This document shows, one piece after another, positions 28,701-36,541 of a DNA stretch of 64,000 nt. The position numbers and the translations under genes are program-made. The first letter of the stretch is position 1. Each line of letters opens with the position of its first letter. Source of the DNA: Ramlibacter monticola (GTDB lineage: Bacteria; Pseudomonadota; Gammaproteobacteria; Burkholderiales; Burkholderiaceae_C); NCBI RefSeq assembly GCF_016722785.1, contig NZ_JAEQNE010000002.1, positions 620,001 to 684,000 on the forward strand, given 5' to 3'. The notes beneath the pieces are model-generated. The model ran no database searches. It was not told the DNA's origin and saw only the letters and a program-made list of their open reading frames with translations.

Positions 28701-28928
28701 CGCGTCGATGCCGGCGATGGAGTCCTCCAGCGGCTTGGTCACCTGCGACTCGATCACCTCGGCGGAGGCGCCGGGGTACTTCACGCTGACGGTGACGTTC
28801 GGCTCGTCGATCTTCGGGTACTCGCGCACCGTCAGCCGGCTGAAGCTGACCAGGCCCACCAGCAGCACCAGCAGCGACAGCACGGTCGCGAAGACCGGCC
28901 GGCGGATCGCTATCTCGGGGAGTTGCAT
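25797..28928 (-). CDS. RND efflux pump inner-membrane transporter
   Basis: A 1043-residue HAE1-type RND permease with 12 transmembrane segments and two large periplasmic loops. Marks include MQLPEIAIRRPVFATVLSLL, the proton-relay aspartates in IGLVVDDAIVMLENIYRH, FTPGRTGRLFVEFALALAGG, and GLITLVGLITKHGILIVEFANQLRE near the C-terminus. The start ATG 28926-28928 has AGGAG about six bases upstream. It is encoded 17 bp after its membrane-fusion partner. No outer-membrane TolC-type gene is adjacent. It is probably MexB/MdtB-like in form, but the substrate range is unknown. Confidence 0.94.
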   Translation of the reverse strand: MQLPEIAIRRPVFATVLSLLVLLVGLVSFSRLTVREYPKIDEPNVTVSVKYPGASAEVIESQVTKPLEDSIAGIDAVDVITSISRAEQAQITVRFRLEKDADTAAAEVRDRTSRVRNRLPQAIEEPVIAKVEADAFPVIWLAFTSDTLNPLQINDLVNRIVKPRLQTVSGVADVRIYGERKYAMRVWLEPDKLAGFRLTTQDVEDAIRRSNLEVPAGRIESQQREFSVTSQTDLVRPAQFGEIVVKNVNGFPVKIRDVARVEESAADERSAVRLNGRYAISAGVIRNATANPLSLAQGVRDIIPKLKQDLPSDVAVEVANDNSLFIDRSVKNVYHTIGEAVALVALVIFVFLRTIRASIIPIVTIPVSLVGTFALMALFGFTINTLTLLALVLAIGLVVDDAIVMLENIYRHIEEGLDPFSAAIKGAREIGFAIISMTMTLVAVFAPLAFTPGRTGRLFVEFALALAGGVLVSGFVALTLTPMMCSKLLRHTNKHTWFDAHMEQWLTALTNAYERALRWVVTARFGGGRLLQARWLVVGVMITAGVVIASVWPTMKSELSPLEDRGTILANINAPDGATLDYTNRYARELERIGQAYPEFDRIFANIGNPTVSQGSVVYRAVDWEKRKRTTLEIAREMGPKFNVLPGVNAFPITPPSLGQGFRERPVNFVIQTSDSYENLNRVTRQMLDEIAKNPGIQNVDVDLRLNKPELRIEVDRAKAADLGVSVEVVARALETMLGGRQVTRYKRDAEQYDVIVQTRPSGRSTPEDIDTINVRGRNDTMIPLSALVKAHESVSPRELNHFGQRRAVAITANLAPDYSLGQALQFMDQTAARVLKPGYTTELNGTSREFRSSQGALAIVFVLALLFIFLVLAAQFESFVDPLVIMLSVPMSMVGALLALKWSGGSLNVYSQIGLITLVGLITKHGILIVEFANQLREQGLEMVDALVKAASQRLRPILMTTGAMVLGAVPLAMADGAGAESRIQIGWVIVGGMSLGTLLTVFVVPTMYTLFARKEVPGANKAEANEQPHGAPLHHGDLIAK

Positions 28929-28945
28929 GGAACGCTCCTGGCGCT

Positions 28946-30301
28946 TCAGCCCGCGAGGGACGCGCGCTTGGCCTCGGGACGGGGTGCGGCCGGCACCGGG
29001 GCGGGCGACGGCGCCTGCGGCGCGCGCGGCTTCGCGGCCGGCGCGCGGGGCGCATTGAGGGACAGCGCACCGCAGGGGTTGCCCGGCTCCGAAGCCACGA
29101 CGTCGGCGCCGGCGACGGACCTGCGGCCGCCCGCCTCTCCGCCCGCCTGGGCCTCGCCGCCGGCCCCCCGGGGCAGGTCCAGCACGCGGACCACGGTGCC
29201 GTCCTTCTGGATGCGCTGCTGGCCGGCCGTGACGACCAGGTCGCCCGCCTCCAGCCCCTCGGTCACTTCGACCTTTCCGGGCTGGCGGAGGCCGACCTTC
29301 ACCTCCACGCGCTGGGCGATGCGGCTGTCGCTGTCCGGCCCCGGCGCCAGCCGGTAGACGAACTGCCGGCCGCCCTGCGGCACGATCGCTTCCTCGGGAA
29401 CCACGCGGGCGCCCTCGCGCACGCCGAACACCGGCGTCACGCGCGCGAACATGCCGGGGCGCAGTTCCAGGGCGCGGTTGTCGATGCAGCCGCGCACGCC
29501 CACCGAGCGGCCGTTGGCGTCCAGCAGCGGGTCGACGGCCTGGATCAGCGCGGTGAAGCGCCGGCCCGGCAGCGCGTCGAGGTCCACCAGCGCCGTCTGG
29601 CCGGGGCGCACCTTGGTCTGGAAGCGCTCGGGCAGGCGGAAGTCGACGTACATCGCGTCGAGGTCCTCGATGTTCACGATGTCGGCGCCGTCCTTGAGGT
29701 AGTCGCCCACGCTGATGTTGCGGATGCCGGCGATGCCGTCGAAGGGCGCCACGATCTTCAGCCGCGCGAGGGTGGCCTGGGCGAGCGCGAGCTTGGCCTG
29801 GGCGACCTGCACGTTGGCCGCGCTTTCGTCCACCGCGCGCTGGGCGATGAACTTCTCTTCCACCAGTTCCTGGTTGCGCTTGTGGTTGGCGCGCGCGATC
29901 GACAGTTCGGCCTCGGCCTGGTTCACCTGCGCCACCGGCAACTGGTCGTCCAGTTGCACCAGCAACTGCCCCCGCCGCACGCGGTCGGCGTCGCGGAAGT
30001 TGATCCGCGTCACGCGGCCCGACACTTCCGGCCGCAGGATCACGCTCTGGCGCGAGCGCAGGCTGCCTACCGCGGCCGCGTCGTCCGTGAGGCGCTGCAG
30101 TTCCACGCGCGCGACTTCCACCGTCGGGGCCCGTGCGGGGCCGGTGGCCGCGCCGGCGACGGGCGCGCCGGCGGACGCGGCCTTGCCTGCGGCCGCCGGG
30201 TCCTTCGGGCCTTGCGGCTGCTGCTGGTACCACCAGGCGGCGCCCGAGGCAGCCGCGATCACGACCGCCGCGACCGCGGTATGGATGGACTTCAATGCCA
30301 T
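28946..30301 (-). CDS. RND efflux periplasmic adaptor with an unusual C-terminal tail
   Basis: A 451-residue membrane-fusion protein. An N-terminal anchor (residues 7-25) is followed by an Ala/Pro linker, lipoyl halves (VILRPEVSGRVTRINFRDADRVRRGQLLVQLDD and APFDGIAGIRNISVGDYLKDG) around a helical hairpin (about 110-170), and the beta-barrel and membrane-proximal domains (VPEEAIVPQGGRQFVYRLA). After the conserved end (IQKDGTVVRVLDL) comes a tail of about 75 Gly/Ala/Pro-rich residues with one Cys. Most adaptors stop before this point. It is the first gene of the efflux operon. Confidence 0.92.
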   Translation of the reverse strand: MALKSIHTAVAAVVIAAASGAAWWYQQQPQGPKDPAAAGKAASAGAPVAGAATGPARAPTVEVARVELQRLTDDAAAVGSLRSRQSVILRPEVSGRVTRINFRDADRVRRGQLLVQLDDQLPVAQVNQAEAELSIARANHKRNQELVEEKFIAQRAVDESAANVQVAQAKLALAQATLARLKIVAPFDGIAGIRNISVGDYLKDGADIVNIEDLDAMYVDFRLPERFQTKVRPGQTALVDLDALPGRRFTALIQAVDPLLDANGRSVGVRGCIDNRALELRPGMFARVTPVFGVREGARVVPEEAIVPQGGRQFVYRLAPGPDSDSRIAQRVEVKVGLRQPGKVEVTEGLEAGDLVVTAGQQRIQKDGTVVRVLDLPRGAGGEAQAGGEAGGRRSVAGADVVASEPGNPCGALSLNAPRAPAAKPRAPQAPSPAPVPAAPRPEAKRASLAG

Positions 30302-30476
30302 GTAAGCTGATCCGTGGAAAATGCTGATGCGCGCGAGCGCTGCCGCCTCCCGGGCGGTGAACGCCGCAATGTAACAGCAGGTGTGCGGCCCAGCATCGGC
30401 TTCAGCCCTGAGGCCCTGCCGCCAGGCGGTCCGTTCGGCTCTTTTACCTTGCGTTTACACGGCCCGCGACCGGCGG

Positions 30477-30923
30477 TCAGCGGCGCTGCGCACCCTGCAC
30501 CCCGAGATTGGCGAGCGCGTCGGCCCGCTCGTTGCCGGGGTCCCCGTTGTGCCCGCGCACCCAGCGCCAGTCGACCACGTGGCCGCCCTTCGCCAGCAGC
30601 TCGTCGAGCCGCTGCCACAGCTCCTGGTTCTTCACCGGCTGCTTGCTGGCCGTCTTCCAGCCCTTGGCCTTCCAGCCGGGGAGCCATTCGGTGATGCCTT
30701 TCAGCACGTACTGGCTGTCCAGGTACACCGTGACCGCGCAGGGCCTCTTCAGGGCCTCCAGCGCCTGGATCACGGCCATCAGCTCCATGCGGTTGTTGGT
30801 GGTGCTGGGCTCGCCGCCGTACAGCTCCTTCTGGTTCGTGCCGGAGCGCAGGAGCACACCCCAGCCCCCCGGACCGGGGTTGCCCTTGCAGGCCCCGTCC
30901 GTGTAGATCTCGATCTGGTTCAT
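30477..30923 (-). CDS. rnhA: Ribonuclease HI
   Basis: A 148-residue enzyme that cuts RNA in RNA-DNA hybrids. All four catalytic acids are visible: Asp in [12 protein letters not shown], Glu in [13 protein letters not shown], Asp in [11 protein letters not shown] and Asp in [12 protein letters not shown]. The basic handle segment [16 protein letters not shown] is present. Its start overlaps the methyltransferase stop by four bases. In many Burkholderiales dnaQ follows rnhA; here the next gene downstream is the oppositely regulated efflux operon instead. Confidence 0.96.
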   Translation of the reverse strand: MNQIEIYTDGACKGNPGPGGWGVLLRSGTNQKELYGGEPSTTNNRMELMAVIQALEALKRPCAVTVYLDSQYVLKGITEWLPGWKAKGWKTASKQPVKNQELWQRLDELLAKGGHVVDWRWVRGHNGDPGNERADALANLGVQGAQRR

Positions 30924-31687
30924 TCGACAGTACTATGCTCGCGCCGCTCGTGGCGGCTGCGATTGGTGACGGGCACGGGCGCCGACGCGATGCGCTTCGC
31001 GCGCTTCCAGGCGGGGCCGATCATGGTGACCCCGCGCACGCGCTTGACGGCGACGATGAAGTACACCGCGCCGAAGATCGGCCACGAGCGCTCCCCCACC
31101 GGGTCCATCCAGGCGAAGCGATCCAGCCATTTCTCGCTGGAGAAGGCCGGGCGCCAGCAGCCGAAGCTGCTGGTCTCGACCTCGAAGCTCAGGAGCCGCA
31201 GCCAGTCGCGCAGCCGCCAGTAGCCGATGAAGTCGCCCGCGTCGGGCAGGTAAAGTTCGCCGAAGCCGAAACGGCGGTAAAGGTGCGCGCGCCGCTGCCT
31301 CAGGCCCCACAGGCTGGCCGGATTGAGGCAGCAGATCACGAGCTTGCCTTCGGGCACGAGCACGCGCTCGACCTCGCGCAGCGTCGTGTGCGGGTCCAGG
31401 TTCAGTTCCAGCGAGTGCGGCAGCACCACCAGGTCGAGGCTGTTCTCCTCGAAGGGCAAGGCGCTGAATTCGGTGACGATGTCCGGCTTGACCGGGCCCC
31501 GCACGGCCTGGGCTTCGGTGAGCGCCAGCCACTTGTGCGGCATGCGGTTGGCCTGCAGCGCATCGAGTTCGGGCAACCCCATCTGCAGCGCGTGGTAACC
31601 GAAGATGTCAGCCACGGCGCGGTCGAACTCGGCCCGTTCCCAAGCCAGCAGGTACCTGCCGGGAGGGGTTTCGAACCACTGCTGCAT
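30920..31687 (-). CDS. SAM-dependent methyltransferase-like protein (class I fold) with degenerate motif I
   Basis: About 255 residues. The usual glycine-rich SAM loop is replaced by [16 protein letters not shown]. Later motifs are clear: [44 protein letters not shown] and [20 protein letters not shown]. These proteins are regularly found between gloB and rnhA in Burkholderiales. I chose ATG 31685-31687 ([17 protein letters not shown]), because the alternative ATG 31708 would overlap the divergent gloB start codon. The target is unknown; loss of motif I leaves activity uncertain. Confidence 0.8.
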   Translation of the reverse strand: MQQWFETPPGRYLLAWERAEFDRAVADIFGYHALQMGLPELDALQANRMPHKWLALTEAQAVRGPVKPDIVTEFSALPFEENSLDLVVLPHSLELNLDPHTTLREVERVLVPEGKLVICCLNPASLWGLRQRRAHLYRRFGFGELYLPDAGDFIGYWRLRDWLRLLSFEVETSSFGCWRPAFSSEKWLDRFAWMDPVGERSWPIFGAVYFIVAVKRVRGVTMIGPAWKRAKRIASAPVPVTNRSRHERREHSTVE

Positions 31688-31690
31688 TCC

Positions 31691-31696
31691 TATAAT
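31691..31696 (+). promoter_or_regulatory. Consensus -10 element directly before gloB
   Basis: A perfect TATAAT that lies only ten bases before the gloB ATG at 31707. A weak -35-like TTTCGA lies at 31669-31674. A transcript started from it would begin within a few bases of the start codon, giving a leaderless or nearly leaderless gloB mRNA. Confidence 0.5.
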
Positions 31697-31706
31697 CGCG
31701 TCGCTC

Positions 31707-32480
31707 ATGAACTTGATCCCGCTGCCTGCCTTCCAGGACAACTACCTGTGGCTGCTGCACGACGGACAGCGGGCGCTGGTCGTCGACCCAGGCGACGCCG
31801 AGCCGGTGCGGAAATTCCTCACGGAGCGCGGCCTGCAACTGGAAGCGATTCTAGTCACGCACCACCATCCGGATCACATCGGGGGCGTCGACGCCCTGCG
31901 CGATGCCACCGGCGCGCGCGTGTTCGGCCCCGCCCGCGAACGCATCCCCGAGCCGCTCCAGCGCCTCGCGGAGGGCGACCGCATCGAGGTGCTGGGCCTC
32001 GCCTTCGAGGTGCTCGAGGTGCCCGGCCACACCGCCGGCCACATCGCGTACTTCTGTAAAGACGTGGACGGCGCCCCCCTCCTGTTCTGCGGCGACACCC
32101 TCTTTTCCGGCGGCTGCGGGCGGCTGTTCGAGGGAACGCCGGCGCAGATGCTGGACTCCCTGGGCAAGCTGGCGGCGCTGCCCGGCCATACGCGCGTGTG
32201 CTGCACCCACGAATACACCCTCTCAAACCTGAAATTTGCCACAGCCGTCGAGCCGGGCAATATGCGGCTGGACCATTACCGGCAACAATGCGAGCAACGG
32301 CGCTCGCGCGGCGAGCCCACGCTGCCTTCCACCATCGCGGTGGAACGCGACATCAATCCATTCCTGCGCACCGGCGTTGCGGCCGTGGCGCAGGCCGCCC
32401 ATGACCACGACGGGGCGGACGTAGCAGATCCGGTCGCGGTCTTCGCGACCCTGCGCCACTGGAAGAACGGGTTCAGATGA
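31707..32480 (+). CDS. gloB: Hydroxyacylglutathione hydrolase (glyoxalase II)
   Basis: A 257-residue metallo-beta-lactamase-fold enzyme that hydrolyses S-D-lactoylglutathione to lactate and glutathione in methylglyoxal detoxification. The dinuclear metal motif is THHHPDHIGG, with further ligands in VPGHTAGHIAYF, FCGDTLFSGGCGRLFEG and CCTHEYTLSNLKFA. It starts MNLIPLPAFQDNYLWL at 31707; the in-frame extension upstream is inside the methyltransferase gene. Its TGA overlaps the start of mltD. Confidence 0.95.
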   Translation: MNLIPLPAFQDNYLWLLHDGQRALVVDPGDAEPVRKFLTERGLQLEAILVTHHHPDHIGGVDALRDATGARVFGPARERIPEPLQRLAEGDRIEVLGLAFEVLEVPGHTAGHIAYFCKDVDGAPLLFCGDTLFSGGCGRLFEGTPAQMLDSLGKLAALPGHTRVCCTHEYTLSNLKFATAVEPGNMRLDHYRQQCEQRRSRGEPTLPSTIAVERDINPFLRTGVAAVAQAAHDHDGADVADPVAVFATLRHWKNGFR

Positions 32481-34087
32481 CGAAGTACAAGCTGCTCGCC
32501 CTCACCGCCATGCTGGCGCTCGCCGGCTGCGCCACCACGTCCGGCAACGCGCCGGTCGCCGATCCCGAGCCGAGGAAGGAGCCGCCCGCTCCGAAGGTGG
32601 CCGAGGCCACCCCGCCCCCGCCGCCGGCCTTCATTCCCTCCGGGCCGCTGTCCGCCATCCAGCCTTCGGACCTGAGCTCGCAGCCGGTGGCGCCGCTGGA
32701 GCCGCCGCCCGACCTGTGGTCCCGCATCCGCGGCGGCTTCAAGATGTCCAACCTCGATGGCGAGCTGGTGCGGGCGCAGGAGCAGTGGTACGCCAACCGG
32801 CCCGACTACCTGCAGCGCATGACGGACCGCTCGCGCAAGTACCTGTTCCACATCGTCGAGGAACTCGAGCGCCGCAACATGCCCACCGAGCTGGCGCTGC
32901 TTCCCTTCATCGAGAGCGCGTTCAACCCGCAGGCCGTCTCCAGCGCGCGGGCCGCCGGCATGTGGCAGTTCATGCCCGCCACCGGCAAGGACTTCGACCT
33001 GAAGCAGAACTTCTTCCGCGACGACCGCCGCTCCGTGCTGGAGTCGACCCGCGCCGCGCTGGACTACCTGCAGAAGCTCCACGGCATGTTCGGCGACTGG
33101 CACCTGGCGCTCGCCGCGTACAACTGGGGCGAAGGCAACGTGAGCCGTGCGATCCAGCGCAACCAGCGCGCCGGCCTCGGCACGGGCTACGCCGACCTCC
33201 GGATGCCCGACGAGACGCGCAACTACGTGCCGAAGTTGCAGGCGGTGAAGAACATCATCTCGGCCCCGGAGCAGTTCAGCGCCGAACTGCCCGTGATCAA
33301 CAACCACGCCTACTTCCAGTCGGTGACGCTGCAGCGCGACATGGACGTCGAACTGGCCGCCCGCCTGGCCGACGTGAAGCTGGAGGACTTCAGGGCGCTC
33401 AATCCGCAGATCAACCGCCCGGTGATCCTGGCGGCGGGCACGCCGCAGATCCTGCTGCCCTGGGACAACGCCACCGTCTTCAAGCGCAATTTCGAGGCCC
33501 ACAGCGAGGGCAAGTACGCGAGCTGGACGGCCTGGACGGCGCCTTCGACCATGAGCGTGACGGAAGCCTCGCGCCGGGTGGGCATGGCCGAAGGCGACCT
33601 GCGCTCGGTGAACAGCATCCCGCCGCGCATGTTGATCAAGGCCGGCTCGGTGCTGATCGTGCCGCGCCGCAGCGCCAACCAGAGGGACGTGCCGGACCAC
33701 GTCGCCGACAACGGCCAACTGAGCTTGGCCCCCGAGATCGTGACCCGGCGCACGGTGGTGAAGGCCGGCAAGCGCGACACGGTGGCGAGCGTGGCCCACC
33801 GCTACAAGCTCAACCCGGTGCAGGTGGCCGAATGGAACCGCCTGCCTGCCTCGGCCGCCTTCAAGCCCGGCCAGCAGGTGGTGCTGCACCTTCCCATTCG
33901 CACGGTCGCCCGCGCGGCCGCGCCGATCCGGGTCAACGGCAGGGCCGTCGTGCCCACTTCCACCCGTGCGCCCGCTCCGGTCCGGGCACAGGCGACGCAC
34001 AAGCCCGCGGCGAAGCAGGCGGGTGCCAAGCCCGCTGCCAAGGCCGCGGCAGGCAAGCCCGTCCCGGCGAAGAAGAAGCACGGCTGA
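32477..34087 (+). CDS. mltD: Membrane-bound lytic murein transglycosylase D with LysM
   Basis: A 536-residue lipoprotein (lipobox LALAGC, Cys18) that cleaves peptidoglycan to anhydromuropeptides. After a Pro-rich linker comes the SLT domain (about 105-260), with catalytic Glu in LALLPFIESAFNPQAVS, AAGMWQFMPATGKDFDLK and AAYNWGEGNVSRAI. C-terminal LysM-like modules follow: one weak (SVTEASRRVGMAEGDLRSVN) and one clear (KRDTVASVAHRYKLNPVQVAEWN), then a Lys/Ala tail. It overlaps the gloB stop by four bases. Confidence 0.93.
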   Translation: MTKYKLLALTAMLALAGCATTSGNAPVADPEPRKEPPAPKVAEATPPPPPAFIPSGPLSAIQPSDLSSQPVAPLEPPPDLWSRIRGGFKMSNLDGELVRAQEQWYANRPDYLQRMTDRSRKYLFHIVEELERRNMPTELALLPFIESAFNPQAVSSARAAGMWQFMPATGKDFDLKQNFFRDDRRSVLESTRAALDYLQKLHGMFGDWHLALAAYNWGEGNVSRAIQRNQRAGLGTGYADLRMPDETRNYVPKLQAVKNIISAPEQFSAELPVINNHAYFQSVTLQRDMDVELAARLADVKLEDFRALNPQINRPVILAAGTPQILLPWDNATVFKRNFEAHSEGKYASWTAWTAPSTMSVTEASRRVGMAEGDLRSVNSIPPRMLIKAGSVLIVPRRSANQRDVPDHVADNGQLSLAPEIVTRRTVVKAGKRDTVASVAHRYKLNPVQVAEWNRLPASAAFKPGQQVVLHLPIRTVARAAAPIRVNGRAVVPTSTRAPAPVRAQATHKPAAKQAGAKPAAKAAAGKPVPAKKKHG

Positions 34088-34245
34088 GGCCCGCGCAGGT
34101 GCACGCCGCGTGAAGCGGCGTGTCAGCGCGTAACGCGCCTGTCCTCGCGCAGGACGACTCCGACGGATGGCCGCGCCGCAGGCTGATGCCGCACCGGCCG
34201 CGCAGCCGCGACAGTCATGGCATCCGTCAATTCAAGGAGTCTCAC

Positions 34246-34704
34246 ATGCAACGCAAGTCTCTGCTCGCGGCCGCCTTCGCCGCTGCGCTGATGGGTTTTG
34301 GCGCCGCCGCCCAGGCGCAGTACACCGCGATCGTCTCCGTGGCACCCCCGCCGCCGCGCCACGAGGTCGTTCCCTCCGCGCGCGAAGGCTGGGTCTGGGC
34401 GCCGGGCCACTACGAGTATCGGGGCAACGAATACGCGTGGGTCGAGGGCCACTGGCTGCGCGATCGTACGGGCTACGAGTACCGCGAGCCGCGCTGGGTG
34501 CAGCGTGCCGACGGCAGCTGGATCCTGGTGGGCAACAACTGGGAGCGCCGGATGGCCGAACGCGAGGCGCGGCAGTTCGCGCGCAACCACCCCGAGGGTG
34601 ACTTCGACCACGACGGCATCGCGAACCAGTACGACCGCGACATCGATGGCGACGGCGTCCCGAACCGGCGCGACCAGTTCCCGTACAACCCGCGCCGCAG
34701 CTGA
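34246..34704 (+). CDS. Exported protein with YxWxxGHW repeats and a calcium-type C-terminal repeat
   Basis: A 152-residue protein with a Sec signal (residues 1-22, ending AAAQAQ). The middle has two to three aromatic repeats of the WVWAPGHYEYRGNEY / YAWVEGHWLRDR type, seen in periplasmic and outer-membrane YXWXXGHW proteins. The C-terminus holds Asp-rich motifs DFDHDGIANQYD and DIDGDGVPNRRD, resembling thrombospondin type 3 calcium-binding repeats. ATG 34246 has AAGGAG ahead of it. It is followed by a terminator and then a second protein with the same type of repeats. Confidence 0.8.
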   Translation: MQRKSLLAAAFAAALMGFGAAAQAQYTAIVSVAPPPPRHEVVPSAREGWVWAPGHYEYRGNEYAWVEGHWLRDRTGYEYREPRWVQRADGSWILVGNNWERRMAEREARQFARNHPEGDFDHDGIANQYDRDIDGDGVPNRRDQFPYNPRRS

Positions 34705-34725
34705 GGCTGAAGCCGGGATCTCCAT

Positions 34726-34746
34726 GGGGCCTGCGGGCCCCTTTTT
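34726..34746 (+). terminator. Intrinsic terminator
   Basis: A 6-bp GC stem (34726-34731 with 34736-34741, loop TGCG) followed by five T, 21 bp after the stop of the YxWxxGHW gene. Confidence 0.85.
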
Positions 34747-34858
34747 CATGCGCGTCCCCGGTTGCGGGATCTCTCCGACACCGGGAGCAGCCGCCTGCCC
34801 ATCGGTCGTCCGCAAACCGCCCCCACTCTGGGAGCGATGTGAATCAAGGAGTGCAAGC

Positions 34859-35311
34859 ATGAAAAGAGTCCTCGCAGCCACCCTCGCCGCTTCGCTGCTG
34901 GCCTTCGGCGCCGCCGCCCAGGCGGCCCAGGCGTACTCGCCCTCCGGCGACATCGACCGGGACGGCATCCAGAACCGCTACGACGGCGACCGCGACGGCG
35001 ACGGCATCGCGAACCGCAGCGACCCGCAGCCGAACGTCTTCAACCCGACGCGGCTGGTGCGCGGCTACGACATGGACCACGACGGCATCGCGGACCACAG
35101 CGATCGCGACCGCGACGGCGACGGCATCCCGAACGCGCGCGACCCCAACCCCAACGTGCCGAATGGACGCCACATCGCGCGCGTGGACCGCTTCGGCCCG
35201 AACGGCGACTTCGACCACGACGGCATCCTGAACCGCAACGACCGCGATCGCGACGGCGACGGCGTGCGCAATGCGCGCGACCGCGCGCCGGACGACCCGC
35301 GGCGCGCCTGA
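34859..35311 (+). CDS. Exported protein made of thrombospondin type 3-like calcium repeats
   Basis: A 150-residue protein with a Sec signal (residues 1-26). The rest is a chain of Asp-rich units: DIDRDGIQNRYD, DRDGDGIANRSD, DMDHDGIADHSD, DRDGDGIPNARD, DFDHDGILNRND and DRDGDGVRNARD, each fitting DxDxDGxxNxxD. These are expected to bind several calcium ions and give a rigid periplasmic or surface protein. Signal peptide and repeats are related to the gene just upstream. ATG 34859 follows AAGGAG. Function unknown. Confidence 0.8.
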   Translation: MKRVLAATLAASLLAFGAAAQAAQAYSPSGDIDRDGIQNRYDGDRDGDGIANRSDPQPNVFNPTRLVRGYDMDHDGIADHSDRDRDGDGIPNARDPNPNVPNGRHIARVDRFGPNGDFDHDGILNRNDRDRDGDGVRNARDRAPDDPRRA

Positions 35312-35321
35312 GCCTCGCGGC

Positions 35322-36359
35322 TCACGCCTTGTACTTCTCCTTCGCCCGGCGGGCGAAGTCGTTGGTGAAGGTGCGCGACAGGTCGATCCTCTCCGGCTTG
35401 ACCGTCGGATCGAAGCTGGCCAGCGCCTTCAGCGCGGTGCGCGCGCCGTCCTCGGGCAGGAGGCCGTCCAGCGCCAGCGCTTCGCGCACGCGCGTGAACG
35501 AAGCGAGGTACAGCGCGCGGTCGCCGAGCAGGTAGCTCTCGGGCACGGTCTTGATGATGTCGCTCGGGCCGGCGGTCTGCAGCCACTTGAGCCCGCGCAC
35601 GATCGCGTTGGCCAGGCCCTGGCAGGTGTTGGGGTTCTGCTTGACGAAGTCGGCGCGCGTGTAGAAGCAGGCCGCGGGCATCGGGCCGCCGAACACCTCC
35701 TGCGTGCCCTTGAGCGTGCGCGTATCGCTGACGATGCGCACGTCGCCCTTCTGTTCCAGCATGGTCATCACCGGCTCGGTGTTGCTCATGGCGTCGATCT
35801 GCCCCGAGCGCAGCGCCGCCAGCGCGCCGGCGGACGTGCCGACGCCGACGTAGCTCACCTCGCTGGCCTGGATGCCGGCCCGCGAGAGCACGAGGTTGGC
35901 CACCATGTTGGTCGACGAGCCCGGCGCGGAGACGCCGATCTTCTTGCCGCGCAGGTCCGCAAGGCCCCTGTAGTTGGGAATCCCCTTGGTGGACACGCCC
36001 ATCGCGATCTGCGGGGCGCGGCCCATGAGCACGATCGACTGGACGAACTGCTTCTTGGCCTGCATGTGGATCGTGTGCTCGTACGCACCGCTCACCACGT
36101 CGGCCGAGCCGCCCACCAGGGCCTCCAGCGCCTTGGCGCCGCCGGCGAAGTCGGCGATCTCGACATCGAGGCCTTCGGCCTTGAAGTAGCCCAGTTGCTC
36201 GGAGATCGTGAGGGGGAGGTAGTAGAAGGCGGCCTTGCCGCCGACCGCGATGGAGACCCTTCTCTTCTCCGGCCGGCCCTGCGCCCGCAGCGCCGGCACC
36301 GCAACCGCCGCGGCAGCCAGCAGTGTGAAGGAGCGCCGACTCAACACTGTCCTCTTCAT
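35322..36359 (-). CDS. ABC transporter substrate-binding protein, NitT/TauT type
   Basis: A 345-residue periplasmic binding protein of the SsuA/TauA/NMT1 type. The signal is SRRSFTLLAAAAVAVPALRAQG, twin-arginine-like. Core marks are FYYLPLTISEQLGYFKAEGLDVEI, LVGGSADVVSGAYEHTI, DLRGKKIGVSAPGSSTNM and LRSGQIDAMSNTEP. Such proteins bind sulfonates, nitrate, thiamine precursors or aromatic acids. I chose ATG 36357-36359 because GAGGG stands six bases ahead; an ATG two codons earlier has that site directly against it. No permease or ATPase gene lies alongside, so the rest of the transporter is elsewhere. Confidence 0.88.
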   Translation of the reverse strand: MKRTVLSRRSFTLLAAAAVAVPALRAQGRPEKRRVSIAVGGKAAFYYLPLTISEQLGYFKAEGLDVEIADFAGGAKALEALVGGSADVVSGAYEHTIHMQAKKQFVQSIVLMGRAPQIAMGVSTKGIPNYRGLADLRGKKIGVSAPGSSTNMVANLVLSRAGIQASEVSYVGVGTSAGALAALRSGQIDAMSNTEPVMTMLEQKGDVRIVSDTRTLKGTQEVFGGPMPAACFYTRADFVKQNPNTCQGLANAIVRGLKWLQTAGPSDIIKTVPESYLLGDRALYLASFTRVREALALDGLLPEDGARTALKALASFDPTVKPERIDLSRTFTNDFARRAKEKYKA

Positions 36360-36541
36360 GGGCATCCCTCGGTGTCGTCTTCTTATGGATGCAGGAGCGT
36401 AGTGCGCTCTTGTGTGCACCGCATCAGGACCATCCCCTGAGGGTAAATACGGGGCGCGCCGCGCCAGGCCGCCATGCGGCCTGGCGGCGCCCGCAGGGGC
36501 CTTAGGGCCGCTGCTCAAGACGCGTGCAAGGAGTGCCTAGG

